64,000 bases of DNA from Allosphingosinicella vermicomposti (lineage in GTDB: Bacteria; Pseudomonadota; Alphaproteobacteria; Sphingomonadales; Sphingomonadaceae). This document shows positions 17,744 to 26,439 of the stretch, in pieces (position 1 is the stretch's first letter; every line of letters starts with the position of its first letter). The notes beneath the pieces are model-generated. The model saw nothing but the letters and a program-made list of their open reading frames with translations. It was not told the origin of the DNA and made no database searches. Position numbers and translations under genes: made by a program. The stretch lies in assembly GCF_003012815.1 (NCBI RefSeq), contig NZ_PXYJ01000003.1, positions 310,001 through 374,000 on the forward strand, written 5' to 3'.

Positions 17744-19519
17744 ATGATGGCGGATCGGATCACGATGTGGGCGTCGCGGCACTGGCGCTGGCTGGTCGCG
17801 ATCGTCGCGGTGGCGACGGCAGCGTGGCTGCTCAACGAGCGGTGGGCGCTGATCCGGTGGTTCGCGCCCGTCGATACCGACGATCATATGCGCATCATGC
17901 AGGTGCGCGCCCTGCTGGGCGGGCAGGGCTGGTACGATCTTCGCCAATACCGGATGGATCCGCCTTATGGCGCGAATATCCACTGGTCGCGTATCCCGGA
18001 CATGCCGATTGCCGCCTTGATCCTGCTGCTAAAGCCCTTCCTTGGCGGCGCGATGGCGGAGAAGGCGGCCCTGTCGCTCGCGCCGTTCTTGCCGATGGCG
18101 GTGACGATGTGGGCCGTGGCGCTGCTTCATCGTCGCATACTTGGGTCCCTCGCTTTCCTGCTTGGCCTTGCTCTTCTCCTCACAGCGGCGTCGCTGCGCG
18201 GCATGTGGATGCCGCTGCGCGTCGATCACCATGGCTGGCAATTGGCGATGCTCGCCATCGTGATGCTCGGCCTTGCCGATCCGAAGAAGGCCAGGGGCGG
18301 GCTGACCGTTGGCTTGGCCACTGCGGTATCGCTGGCCATCGGGCTTGAAATGCTGCTCTATCTGGCGCTGGCCGGGGCGGCGCTTGCCCTGCTGTGGGTG
18401 TGGGATGGAGAGGAAAAGCCACGGCTTGCCGCTTACGGGGCGAGCCTCGCTGGCGGCACGGGTATTTGCTACCTTCTCTTCGCGTCCGTCGCCAATCGCG
18501 CCCCGGTCTGCGATGCGCTGTCGCCGGTCTGGCTCTCGGCCATGGCGGCGGCGGGCGGGCTTGCGGTGCTTCTCGCCCAAACGGTGCGAGGCGGGCCGCT
18601 GCGCCGCCTGGTGTTCGCGGCGGCGGGAGGTGCTCTCCTTGCCCTTGGCTTCGCGCTTGCCTGGCCGCATTGCCTGGGAAGACTGGAGGGCGTGCCGCCG
18701 GAGCTCGCCCGCATGTGGCTCGACAATGTGAAGGAGGCGCGACCCCTCTACACGCATAGCCTGCAGACAATCGTCACCATCGCCGCTTTACCCTTGGCCG
18801 GAATGGTTGGCTTTACGCTGATGCTATGGCGCGAGCGCGGCAATTGGACCCGTTTTGCGACATGGTCTGCGCTGGCCGGCCCGGCTCTCGTGTCGACCCT
18901 GCTGCTCTTGTGGCAGACACGGGCCGGAGCAGCGGCTCAGCTCCTCGCGGTTCCAGGTGCCGCGGCGCTGATCTGGGTGCTTTGGCCGATCGTGCGCAGC
19001 CGCACCCATTGGCTTGTGCGCCTGATCGGTATGGCGGCGCTCGCCCTGCTGGCATCGGGGATCGGGCCGCAATGGGTCGCCAGTCAGATCAAGAAGCCGG
19101 ACGATAAATTCCGTTCAACCGTCAACCTCGCCAATCGCCGTTGCCCGAGCCTGCCTGCGCTCAAGCCTATCGGTGAACAGCCGCGCGGCTACGTGCTGAC
19201 CTTCGTTGACTTGGGGCCGCGGCTTATCACGGTCACGCATCACGATGCGATCGCCGGGCCCTATCATCGCAACGCGCAAGCGATCCTGGATGTGCAACGC
19301 GCGTTCCGGGGCACCCCCGAAGCCGCCTATGCGATGATCGAACGGCGCGGGATCGATTATGTGCTGATCTGCCCGAACCTGTCGGAATCCACCATCTACA
19401 AGGCAAAGGCGCCGAACGGTTTCTACGCGCAGCTCGCGGCGGGGAGGGTGCCCGCCTGGCTGTCGCCGATCCCGTTGCCGGAGGACAGTCCCTACAAGAT
19501 GTGGCGCGTCAAACCTTGA
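17744..19519 (+). CDS. Polytopic STT3/GT-C-like glycosyltransferase candidate
   Basis: A 591-residue protein with about eleven to thirteen transmembrane segments and a periplasmic C-terminal domain of about 140 residues. Features resembling oligosaccharyltransferase-type GT-C enzymes: VDTDDHMR in loop 1 (Asp44, Asp46, Asp47, His48), HWSRIPDMP at 80-88, a VDHHGWQ motif at 160-166, and in the C-domain TFVDLG (486-491) followed by AGPYHRN (504-510), placed where such enzymes carry WWDYG and its downstream loop. The aromatic core of WWDYG is not conserved, so it may be a diverged or different transferase. Cys467 and Cys543 could form a disulfide. ATG at 17744 or 17747; GGAAGAG lies upstream. The 3' end overlaps marC by 11 bases. 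Confidence 0.7.
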   Translation: MMADRITMWASRHWRWLVAIVAVATAAWLLNERWALIRWFAPVDTDDHMRIMQVRALLGGQGWYDLRQYRMDPPYGANIHWSRIPDMPIAALILLLKPFLGGAMAEKAALSLAPFLPMAVTMWAVALLHRRILGSLAFLLGLALLLTAASLRGMWMPLRVDHHGWQLAMLAIVMLGLADPKKARGGLTVGLATAVSLAIGLEMLLYLALAGAALALLWVWDGEEKPRLAAYGASLAGGTGICYLLFASVANRAPVCDALSPVWLSAMAAAGGLAVLLAQTVRGGPLRRLVFAAAGGALLALGFALAWPHCLGRLEGVPPELARMWLDNVKEARPLYTHSLQTIVTIAALPLAGMVGFTLMLWRERGNWTRFATWSALAGPALVSTLLLLWQTRAGAAAQLLAVPGAAALIWVLWPIVRSRTHWLVRLIGMAALALLASGIGPQWVASQIKKPDDKFRSTVNLANRRCPSLPALKPIGEQPRGYVLTFVDLGPRLITVTHHDAIAGPYHRNAQAILDVQRAFRGTPEAAYAMIERRGIDYVLICPNLSESTIYKAKAPNGFYAQLAAGRVPAWLSPIPLPEDSPYKMWRVKP

Positions 19520-20132
19520 AGCTGACCGCGATGCCGTCGATCACGAACTGAGCGGCAAGCGCGGCAAGGATAACGCCGAGAATACGGGTGATCATCGCCT
19601 CGATCTTCGGGCCGACAAGCCGCATCAACGGCCCGGCAAGCAGCAGGGCGACGAGGGTCAGGGCAAGTATCGACGCCAGCGCGGCAAGGACGATCGCCGA
19701 TTCTTCAGGGCCATCGGAACGCGCCATGAGCAGCATGATAGAAGCGATGGAGCCGGGGCCCGCGATCATCGGGATCGCCATCGGGAAAACCGAGATATCC
19801 TCTGCTTCCGGCGTGGCGGTGATTTCCTGCGCCCGGGTTTCGCGGCGCTGCGTGCGCTTTTCGAAGACCATTTCGAGCGCGATCAGGAACAGCATGATGC
19901 CGCCCGCGATGCGGAAGGCGGCAAGGCTGATGCCGAGCGCGCCCAATAATTTCTCGCCGAGCAGCCCGAAGAAGAGCAGGATCGCGGCGGCGATCGATAC
20001 GGACCGGATCGCCATGGCGCGGCGATGCGCGGCTTCCGTCCCGCTCGTCAGGCTCGCAAAGATCGGCGCGCAACCGGGCGGATCGATGATGACGAAGAAG
20101 GTGACGAAGGCCGAGATGAAGAGGTCGATCAT
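19509..20132 (-). CDS. MarC family integral membrane protein
   Basis: A 207-residue protein with six hydrophobic segments and the MarC/UPF0056 N-terminus FFVIIDPPGCAPIFASLT, plus the conserved AIPMIAGPGSI block in the middle. The family has an unsettled role; a few members were reported to move neutral amino acids, but the name MarC does not imply antibiotic resistance. Convergent with the polytopic gene at 17744-19519, overlapping it by 11 bases. A palindromic repeat lies just upstream at 20155-20234. Confidence 0.92.
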   Translation of the reverse strand: MIDLFISAFVTFFVIIDPPGCAPIFASLTSGTEAAHRRAMAIRSVSIAAAILLFFGLLGEKLLGALGISLAAFRIAGGIMLFLIALEMVFEKRTQRRETRAQEITATPEAEDISVFPMAIPMIAGPGSIASIMLLMARSDGPEESAIVLAALASILALTLVALLLAGPLMRLVGPKIEAMITRILGVILAALAAQFVIDGIAVSFKV

Positions 20133-20154
20133 TCAGCTATTCCCCAACCTGATC

Positions 20155-20234
20155 GTCATTCCGGCGAAAGCCGGAATCTTATGACGAAAATGCGTTTTAT
20201 TCGTCCTGAGACCCCGGCTTTCGCCGGGGTGACG
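20155..20234. repeat. Palindromic intergenic repeat, family A
   Basis: Begins GTCATTCCGGCGAAAGCCGGAAT and ends with ACCCCGGCTTTCGCCGGGGTGAC, giving two nested inverted arms around an AT-richer core. It fills the gap between marC and folD. Same family as 3481-3546 and 27091-27169. Confidence 0.85.
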
Positions 20235-20251
20235 TGATGGGACGGTGCGGA

Positions 20252-21142
20252 TCACAGACCTTTCGGCGCCTCGAGCCCGGCGCGGCGATGGGCTGCGACG
20301 AGCGTGTTGCGCAGCAAAACCGCTATGGTCATTGGGCCGACACCGCCGGGGACCGGAGTGATCGCGCCCGCGATGTCCGCAGCGCTGGCGAAATCAACAT
20401 CGCCGGTAAGGTGGCCCTTGCCGTCTTCGGTCGCGACGCGGTTGATCCCGACGTCGATCACCGTGGCGCCGGGCTTCAGCCAGTCGCCCTTCACCATGTC
20501 GGGCCGGCCAACGGCGGCGACCACGATGTCGGCGCGGCGCACGACGGCGGGGAGGTCTCGGGTGCGGCTATGGGCAATGGTGACGGTGCAGCTTTCCTGA
20601 AGAAGGAGCTGGGCCATGGGTTTGCCGACGATATTGGAGCGGCCGATCACTACGGCTTCCAGTCCTGACAGATCGCCAAGGCGATCCTTCAACAGCATCA
20701 GACAGCCAAGCGGGGTGCAGGGAACGAGCGCGTCGGCATCGCCGACCGCCAGCTTGCCCGAATTGATGACGTGGAAGCCATCCACATCCTTGGCCGGATC
20801 GATGGCCGCGATTACCGCTTTTTCATCCATTCCCGCCGGAAGCGGCAGCTGGACGAGGATTCCGTCGACGGTTTCGTCGACGTTCAATCGCTCGACAAGC
20901 GCAATGAGCTCGGCTTGGCTGGCGGTAGCGGGCAGGCGATGTTCGAAACTCTCCATGCCTGCGGCGACGGTCGCTTTATGTTTTGATCGGACATAGACCT
21001 GGCTTGCCGGATCCTCGCCGACCAGCACGACCGCGAGACCGGGCGCGCGGCCGATTGCCGCCGCGAATGCAGGTATGGCAGCAGCGACACGGCCGCGAAG
21101 CCCCTCGGCAAACGCTTTGCCGTCGATGATCGCGGCGGCCAT
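20252..21142 (-). CDS. folD: Methylenetetrahydrofolate dehydrogenase/cyclohydrolase
   Basis: A 296-residue bifunctional cytosolic enzyme interconverting 5,10-methylene- and 10-formyl-tetrahydrofolate with NADP. Signature blocks are [14 protein letters not shown] (catalytic Lys), [10 protein letters not shown], the Rossmann [18 protein letters not shown] and the C-terminal PGGVGPMT. It begins four bases after the yggT stop, so the two are in one transcription unit. Confidence 0.97.
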   Translation of the reverse strand: MAAAIIDGKAFAEGLRGRVAAAIPAFAAAIGRAPGLAVVLVGEDPASQVYVRSKHKATVAAGMESFEHRLPATASQAELIALVERLNVDETVDGILVQLPLPAGMDEKAVIAAIDPAKDVDGFHVINSGKLAVGDADALVPCTPLGCLMLLKDRLGDLSGLEAVVIGRSNIVGKPMAQLLLQESCTVTIAHSRTRDLPAVVRRADIVVAAVGRPDMVKGDWLKPGATVIDVGINRVATEDGKGHLTGDVDFASAADIAGAITPVPGGVGPMTIAVLLRNTLVAAHRRAGLEAPKGL

Positions 21143-21146
21143 CGGC

Positions 21147-21431
21147 TTAATATCCGAGCAGCAGGCTGCGAAGCAGGATACGCACCACGGCGATCAGCAG
21201 CAGCACGACGATCGGCGAAAAATCGATGCCGCCAAAGTCGGGAAGCAGACGGCGGATCGGGCGATAGAGAGGCTCGGTTATCCGGTCGAGCGCATAGAGA
21301 AACTGGTTCACTCCGCCGCTGCCGGTATTGATGACATTGAACGCGACGAGCCAGCTGATGATCGCCTGAATGATGATGATCCAGGTGAGGACCGTCAGGA
21401 GCAAAGACAGGATTTCGTAGAGCGCGTACAC
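21147..21431 (-). CDS. YggT family membrane protein
   Basis: A 94-residue inner-membrane protein with two hydrophobic regions and the family motif [11 protein letters not shown] ([16 protein letters not shown]) and [10 protein letters not shown]. The GTG at 21431 is the start because GGAGG lies exactly five bases upstream; an ATG further upstream in the same frame lacks such a site. YggT proteins are linked with osmotic tolerance or cell division in different bacteria; the role here is not known. Coupled with folD. Confidence 0.9.
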   Translation of the reverse strand: MYALYEILSLLLTVLTWIIIIQAIISWLVAFNVINTGSGGVNQFLYALDRITEPLYRPIRRLLPDFGGIDFSPIVVLLLIAVVRILLRSLLLGY

Positions 21432-21548
21432 AATGACCTCCGCCCGGTGGGTGAAACCAGCATGTAGCCACCGGCTTGCCATGGGGCAATGGCGCGGTGG
21501 AGGTTGATGATGATGCGGGGCTGAAGCAGGGCTTGCCGCTAGCCCGCT

Positions 21549-22517
21549 TCAAGGTGCGAAGCGTGGCGGCTCCGCCTCGGCCAGGAGAAGTGCGAACTGA
21601 TCCTGCTCGTCCACATATTCGGCGCGTACGCCCCAACCGGCGGCGTGAAGCAGCAGGCGCGCGTCGCGCGGGCCATATTTATGGCTGTTCTCGGTATGGA
21701 TCGTTTCGCCCGCTTGCATGGCGAAGGGTCGCCCTTCGACGGTGAAGCGGACATCTGCCAGCGCTTCCAGGTGCATTTCGATGCGGGCCTTGCCGTCGTT
21801 CCAGATCGCGCGGTGAGCAAAGGACGCGGTCGGGATCATACCGCGAAGCTCGCGATTGATGCGGTGGAGAAGGTTGAGGTTGAAGGCCGCCGTGACGCCT
21901 TGTGCATCGTCATAAGCGGGAATGAGGATCGAAGCATCCTTGATCCGGTCCATGCCGATCAGGAGGAATGCGCCATCGTCCAATGTGTCCTTCATGGCAC
22001 GGAGCAGGTCGACGGCAGTACGGGGCACCATGTTGCCGATCGTCGATCCGGGAAAGAAGCCGAGCTTGGGGAGGGCCGCGACGGCTTCGGGAAGCGCGAT
22101 CGGCTTCATGAAGTCGGCCTCGACCGGATGGATCGGCAGGGCCGGGAACCCCACTTGCAGGACGGCGGCGGAATCGCGCAGGAAATCGCCTGAAATGTCG
22201 ATCGGCACATAGGCCGCAGGATGGACGCAATTGAGCAGGATGGGCGTCTTGTAGGAGGAGCCTGAGCCGAATTCGATCACCGCGCTGCCCTTGCCGACGA
22301 TCGCAGCGACGTCCGGACAGTGACGCTTCAACAGGGCGACTTCGGTACGGGTCGGATAATATTCGGGGAGCGCCGTAATCTTTTCAAACCATTCCGATCC
22401 CGCGCGGTCGTAAAGCCAGCGGGCGGGGATTGCCTTTACCGGCGCCGAAAGGCCCGCCAGGACATCAGCCCGGAAAGCGGGATCGACATCGATCGAGGCG
22501 CGGATCGCGTCCATCAT
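21549..22517 (-). CDS. egtD: L-histidine Nalpha-methyltransferase (ergothioneine)
   Basis: A 322-residue SAM-dependent enzyme that trimethylates histidine to hercynine. Family landmarks: YDRAGSEWFEKITALPEYYPTR, split here at LPEYYPTRTE, then VIEFGSGSSYKT (SAM motif I), PIDISGDFL, FFPGSTIGN and a C-terminal ENSHKY segment. It overlaps egtB by four bases (ATGA), with AAGGG just upstream, so both enzymes are probably made together. Confidence 0.95.
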   Translation of the reverse strand: MMDAIRASIDVDPAFRADVLAGLSAPVKAIPARWLYDRAGSEWFEKITALPEYYPTRTEVALLKRHCPDVAAIVGKGSAVIEFGSGSSYKTPILLNCVHPAAYVPIDISGDFLRDSAAVLQVGFPALPIHPVEADFMKPIALPEAVAALPKLGFFPGSTIGNMVPRTAVDLLRAMKDTLDDGAFLLIGMDRIKDASILIPAYDDAQGVTAAFNLNLLHRINRELRGMIPTASFAHRAIWNDGKARIEMHLEALADVRFTVEGRPFAMQAGETIHTENSHKYGPRDARLLLHAAGWGVRAEYVDEQDQFALLLAEAEPPRFAP

Positions 22518-23779
22518 AAATCCCTTGCCAGCCGCAGGCCGGAGAACATCCAGCGTTGATGCGGATAGAAGAAGTTTCGATACGTGGCCCGGCTATGGCC
22601 GCGCGGCGTCGCGCAGCTTGCGCCCTTCAGCACGAGCTGGCCGCTCATGAACTTGCCATTATATTCGCCGACCGTGCCCGCCGCGGGCCTGAATCCGGGG
22701 AAGGGCAGATAGGCGCTCATCGTCCATTGCCAGACGTCGCCGAACATCTGGCGCAGACCCGAACCACTCGCGGGGCGGGGCCGGGCGGCACTGGCATCGT
22801 CAAGCTGGTTGCCCGCGCGAGGATCGAGGGTCGCTGCGGCAACTTCCCATTCCTGCTCCGTTGGCAGGCGAGCGCCTGCCCAGCGCGCGAAAGCATCCGC
22901 CTCGTAATAGGAAATGTGGCAGACCGGCTCGGCGGAATCGAGGGGTTGGAGTCCATCGAGGCCGAAGCGAAGCCAGCCCTCCGGGCTTTCGCGCCAGTAA
23001 AGCGGTGCCTTTGCGCCCTCCGCTTGTATCCAGGCCCAACCGTCCGACAGCCAGTGATCCGGCCGCCGATATCCGCCATCCTCGATGAAGTTCAGCCATT
23101 CGCCATTCGTCACCAGCCGGTCGGCCAGCGCATGACGCTGCAATAGGACGGCGTGACGCGGCCCCTCACAATCGAAGCCGAAGCTCCGCCCGTCATGCCC
23201 GACATGGGCAAAGCCGCGACGGCCTTCGACCCATTGGATGTCTGGCACATGAGGTGAACCGGGTTTAACGCGTTCATCCCATACCGCAGGCGCCAGCGGA
23301 TTTTCGGCGAAGGCGACCTTCATATCCATCAGCATCAATTCCTGATGCTGTTGTTCGTGATGGAGGCCGAGTTCCACAAGAGCGCGGGCCGCCCCTTCGA
23401 GCAGGGGCATTGCGTTCGTAAGTGCCGCATCGACATGGCTGCGATAGGCCAGCACTTCGTCAAGGGACGGGCGGCTCAACATTCCCCGGCGTAGGCGGGC
23501 ATGGCGTTCGCCCTCGCCGTCATAATAAGAGTTGAACAGGAACGGCCAGCGTTCATCGAAGAGGCGATAGCCCGGCACATGGTCGCGCAGCACAAAGGTT
23601 TCGAAGAACCAAGTCGTGTGGGCGAGATGCCATTTGGCGGGCGAAGCATCCGGCATTGGCTGGATCGTCGCATCGGCATCCGACAAAGGCGCGGCGATCG
23701 CACGCGATAAGGCGCGAACGGCTTCGAAGTGCCGGCTCAGCTGATCGTCATTGTCGTTCAGGCGCGGATGCGTCGCCAT
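22514..23779 (-). CDS. egtB: Ergothioneine biosynthesis sulfoxide synthase EgtB
   Basis: A 421-residue non-haem iron enzyme that joins a thiol (cysteine or gamma-glutamylcysteine) to hercynine with O2. The N-terminal DinB-like domain carries the three-His iron site: His51 (AKWHLAHT), His141 and His145 (HHEQQHQEL). The C-terminal half is an FGE-sulfatase fold (LPTEQEWEVAA, GDVWQWT, SGLRLARDL). The ATG at 23779 has AGGGG six bases upstream; longer frames upstream lack homology. egtC and the final lyase are not adjacent, so the pathway would need genes elsewhere. Confidence 0.95.
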   Translation of the reverse strand: MATHPRLNDNDDQLSRHFEAVRALSRAIAAPLSDADATIQPMPDASPAKWHLAHTTWFFETFVLRDHVPGYRLFDERWPFLFNSYYDGEGERHARLRRGMLSRPSLDEVLAYRSHVDAALTNAMPLLEGAARALVELGLHHEQQHQELMLMDMKVAFAENPLAPAVWDERVKPGSPHVPDIQWVEGRRGFAHVGHDGRSFGFDCEGPRHAVLLQRHALADRLVTNGEWLNFIEDGGYRRPDHWLSDGWAWIQAEGAKAPLYWRESPEGWLRFGLDGLQPLDSAEPVCHISYYEADAFARWAGARLPTEQEWEVAAATLDPRAGNQLDDASAARPRPASGSGLRQMFGDVWQWTMSAYLPFPGFRPAAGTVGEYNGKFMSGQLVLKGASCATPRGHSRATYRNFFYPHQRWMFSGLRLARDL

Positions 23780-23867
23780 GGCCGTCCCCTGGACACCATT
23801 AGTCTGGGTTAGGACGCGTAATCGAAAAGAATGTTCCGGAGCCGTTTCGGAGCCGAAGCGGTTGCTC

Positions 23868-24428
23868 TTAGCGCGTGGCGCCCGGTTGCCACAGGATTTC
23901 GCCGCCCGCGCGTGAAGCCAGGGTACGCGCCATGACGAACAAGTGGTCGGACAGGCGGTTGAGGTAGATAAGGGCGGCAGGATTGACCTGACCGGCAGCG
24001 ATAGCGTCGCGTTCAGCCCGGCGCACAATTGCGCGGGCGAGGTGGACGGCCGCCGCGCCGCCACGTCCACCCGGCAGGATGAAGCTGCGCAGCGGCGCGA
24101 GCTTTTCATTCATCGCATCGATTTCCCGCTCGAGCCGCTCGATCTGTGAGGCCGTGATGCGGAGCGCCATCTCGGAAGAAGCGAAATCCTCGCCAGGCGT
24201 GGCAAGATCGGCACCCAGGTCGAACAACTCGTTCTGGATCAAGCGCAGGCTGGCCCGTGCTGCATCGTCCGCCACCGCTTCGATCGCGACGCCGATCGCG
24301 CTGTTCGCCTCGTCCACCGATCCGATGGCGGCTATAAGCGTACTTGATTTGGATATGCGCGACCCGTCGGCGAGACCGGTGTCCCCGGCATCGCCGGTGC
24401 GGGTGTAGATTTTGGTGAGCTTGACCAA
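23868..24428 (-). CDS. Cob(I)yrinic acid a,c-diamide adenosyltransferase, PduO type
   Basis: A 186-residue enzyme that transfers adenosyl from ATP to cob(I)alamin to form coenzyme B12. N-terminal ATP-binding IYTRTGDAGDTGLADG and the later RAERDAIAAG and LNRLSDHLFVMAR blocks are diagnostic of the PduO/MMAB family. It sits between the egt genes and a small membrane protein gene on the same strand, six bases after the latter's stop, so it likely shares a transcript with it. Confidence 0.95.
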   Translation of the reverse strand: MVKLTKIYTRTGDAGDTGLADGSRISKSSTLIAAIGSVDEANSAIGVAIEAVADDAARASLRLIQNELFDLGADLATPGEDFASSEMALRITASQIERLEREIDAMNEKLAPLRSFILPGGRGGAAAVHLARAIVRRAERDAIAAGQVNPAALIYLNRLSDHLFVMARTLASRAGGEILWQPGATR

Positions 24429-24434
24429 AAAGGA

Positions 24435-24641
24435 TCAGCTCCGCGCCATCATCAGGAACAGGATCATCAGGATGATCGCCCCGGCCTGAAGCATGACGCG
24501 CTTGCGCATCAATTGCTGGCTGCGCTCGCCGGTCAGATCCTTGCCTTGCGCCATGCCTATAACGCCGCGCACAAGCACGGAGAGCGTCGCGAGGGCAACC
24601 AGAACGATGAGGATGATAAGGAAAGTGTCCATGCCACCCAT
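24435..24641 (-). CDS. Twin-transmembrane HIG1-like small protein
   Basis: A 68-residue protein with two hydrophobic helices (about residues 5-27 and 48-65) separated by a basic loop containing S-Q-Q-L-M-R-K-R-V-M-L-Q-A, which matches the core of HIG1-domain proteins. In bacteria and mitochondria such proteins associate with respiratory oxidases. The start codon directly abuts the gluQ stop codon, and a GGGGG stretch lies just upstream, implying coupling with gluQ. Function inferred only from the small domain. Confidence 0.75.
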   Translation of the reverse strand: MGGMDTFLIILIVLVALATLSVLVRGVIGMAQGKDLTGERSQQLMRKRVMLQAGAIILMILFLMMARS

Positions 24642-25511
24642 CTAATCCCCCGCCGCCAAATATCCAGCCGGGATTCGTCCCGAACGAAGATCGGTGAGGA
24701 GAGCGGCGGGATCCGTGCCATTTGCGCGCAGATCGGCCAGCGCGGGCGCTCCGCTCCGCTTGGCGAGCCTGTTTCCCTTCGCGTCGGTTAGTAAGGCGTG
24801 GTGGTGATAATGCGGCGTAGGGAGGCCGAGCAGGGCCTGGAGCAGGCGGTGAATATCGGTCGCGGCATAAAGATCGCGGCCGCGCACGATGTCCGTCACG
24901 CCTTGCGCTGCATCGTCCACGGTGACGGCGAGATGATAGGAGGTCGGCGCGTCCTTGCGGGCGAGGACGACGTCGCCGAACAGACCGGGCTCGGCCTGCA
25001 CTTCGGTGTCGCCGTCCTCCCAGTAAAGCCGTCCGGCGCAGGCTGCTGCCTTTTCCATGTCGAGCCGCCAGGCGTGGGGCTCGCCGGCCATCCGCCGGGT
25101 GCGCTCGCCATCGCTCAAGGCGCGGCAGGTGCCGGGATAGAGTGGTCCGTCGGGCCCGTGCGGCGCGGAGGCGCTGGCGGCTATCTCCGCCGCGATTTCG
25201 GTGCGTGTGCAGAAGCAGGGATAGAGGAGGCCCATCGCTTTCAATCGCTCCAGCGCTTCGGCGTAAAGCGGCAGGCGATGGGACTGGAAAATAACCTCGC
25301 CATCCCAGTGGAGGCCGAGCCAGCTCAGGTCTTCGACAATCCCCGCCACATGTTCCGGGCGGGCTCGACCGGGATCGATATCCTCGACCCGGAGCAGGAA
25401 GGTGCCGTCGCGCTCCCGTGCATAATCGTGCGCGAGCAAGCATGAATATGCATGGCCGATGTGGAGGCGCCCGGTCGGGCTCGGCGCAAAACGGGTGACG
25501 AGGGGAAGCAT
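24642..25511 (-). CDS. gluQRS: Glutamyl-Q tRNA(Asp) synthetase
   Basis: A 289-residue truncated glutamyl-tRNA synthetase that attaches glutamate to queuosine in tRNA(Asp). The catalytic domain signatures are present (FAPSPTGRLHIGHA and the KRSG loop as LAKRSGAP) but there is no anticodon-binding domain, which separates it from GltX. A zinc-like cluster is visible in YPCFCTR with a distant Y/C pair (YPGTC). The start at 25511 begins M-L-P-L-V-T-R-F-A-P-S-P. It leads the minus-strand group with the HIG1-like and adenosyltransferase genes. Confidence 0.93.
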   Translation of the reverse strand: MLPLVTRFAPSPTGRLHIGHAYSCLLAHDYARERDGTFLLRVEDIDPGRARPEHVAGIVEDLSWLGLHWDGEVIFQSHRLPLYAEALERLKAMGLLYPCFCTRTEIAAEIAASASAPHGPDGPLYPGTCRALSDGERTRRMAGEPHAWRLDMEKAAACAGRLYWEDGDTEVQAEPGLFGDVVLARKDAPTSYHLAVTVDDAAQGVTDIVRGRDLYAATDIHRLLQALLGLPTPHYHHHALLTDAKGNRLAKRSGAPALADLRANGTDPAALLTDLRSGRIPAGYLAAGD

Positions 25512-25704
25512 GGAGAAATCAGGCCTTGACCGCGAATCGCGGCTGGTGTGACATGGCGATGTCACCTTTTGCCCGCAAAGGGTTGGCGGAACACAGGAGA
25601 GGATGGCTGACGAAGCCCCTTCTCCCGCGCTCTGAGTGCGACAGGTACGGGGGCCGGCGTTTCGGGAGGTCATTCTCCAGGAAACGGGAGCTTGTTGCCG
25701 TTTT

Positions 25705-26271
25705 ATGTACCATCCCGACCTTATCCGGCATCCCGAAGCCTGCCCCGCATTGGTGCTGAACGCCGATTATACGCCGCTCAGCTATTACCCGCTTAGCCTG
25801 TGGCCGTGGCAGACCGCAATCAAGGCGGTGTTCCTCGAACGGGTGGATATCGTTTCCTCCTACGAGAGGGAAGTTCATAGCCCGACGCGGGCGATGCAGC
25901 TGCCGTCCGTCATTGCGTTGCGCCAATATGTGAAGCCTTCGGAATTCCCGGCCTTCACCCGCTTCAACCTGTTCCTGCGCGATCGTTTCGCCTGCCAATA
26001 TTGCGGGACGCCGAGGGATCTGACCTTCGATCATGTTATCCCGCGGGCTTATGGCGGTCGCACGACCTGGGAAAATGTCGTGGCAGCCTGCGCGCCGTGC
26101 AACCTTCGTAAAGGCGGCCGGACGCCGGCTGAAGCTCATATGCATCTCTACCGCACCCCCGTGCGCCCGACGAGCTGGCAATTGCAGGATCACGGCCGCA
26201 GTTTTCCGCCCCACTATCTACACCAGAGCTGGCGCGATTATCTCTATTGGGACATCGAGCTGGAGGCATGA
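25705..26271 (+). CDS. HNH endonuclease family protein
   Basis: A 188-residue protein with a C-terminal HNH nuclease core: C-Q-Y-C (zinc pair), FDHVIPRAYGG (catalytic His), N in TTWENVVAAC and the second zinc pair C-A-P-C with N-L-R-K. The N-terminal half (LNADYTPLSYYPLSLWPWQ) is a conserved extension in many Alphaproteobacteria, where this gene is widespread and not part of a mobile element. The start at 25705 begins M-Y-H-P; an upstream GTG is possible. Biological role unknown; DNA repair or nicking is a guess. Confidence 0.85.
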   Translation: MYHPDLIRHPEACPALVLNADYTPLSYYPLSLWPWQTAIKAVFLERVDIVSSYEREVHSPTRAMQLPSVIALRQYVKPSEFPAFTRFNLFLRDRFACQYCGTPRDLTFDHVIPRAYGGRTTWENVVAACAPCNLRKGGRTPAEAHMHLYRTPVRPTSWQLQDHGRSFPPHYLHQSWRDYLYWDIELEA

Positions 26272-26281
26272 TCTTTGTGCT

Positions 26282-26439
26282 GGGTCCGACAAGTTGAGGC
26301 GAAGCGTGCTGGATACGGGCCCCGTCGGTTTCCGGTTGCGTATGGCTACGGATGGAAACCGGCCCCGCTACTGGAAAGTGAGTCACTTTTCTGTTATATA
26401 GGCTCCATCGCGGCGGGTGCGTGATGCGCCCGCTTTTTT
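26282..26439 (+). ncRNA. Possible small RNA ending in an intrinsic terminator
   Basis: The 269-base gap between the HNH gene and carD is rich in structure. Arms CGGTTTCC (26326-26333) and GGAAACCG (26354-26361) can pair, a near-perfect palindrome AAAGTGA-G-TCACTTT follows (26375-26389), then TATATA (26395-26400), then a strong terminator (26413-26439). This could be a short transcript, or just the structured 3' tail of the HNH mRNA. It does not match SRP RNA, 6S RNA or tmRNA by eye. Confidence 0.3.
26413..26439 (+). terminator. Rho-independent terminator
   Basis: Stem GCGGGTGC / GCGCCCGC (one G-U pair), five-base loop, then six T residues. It lies between the HNH nuclease and carD, so ends transcription from the former or from a small RNA in the gap. 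Confidence 0.85.

Noticed and set aside
24106-25443. A 445-codon minus-strand frame over gluQ, the HIG1-like gene and the adenosyltransferase.
   Set aside because: Product is rich in Arg and has no domain; three clear genes use another frame of the same strand.
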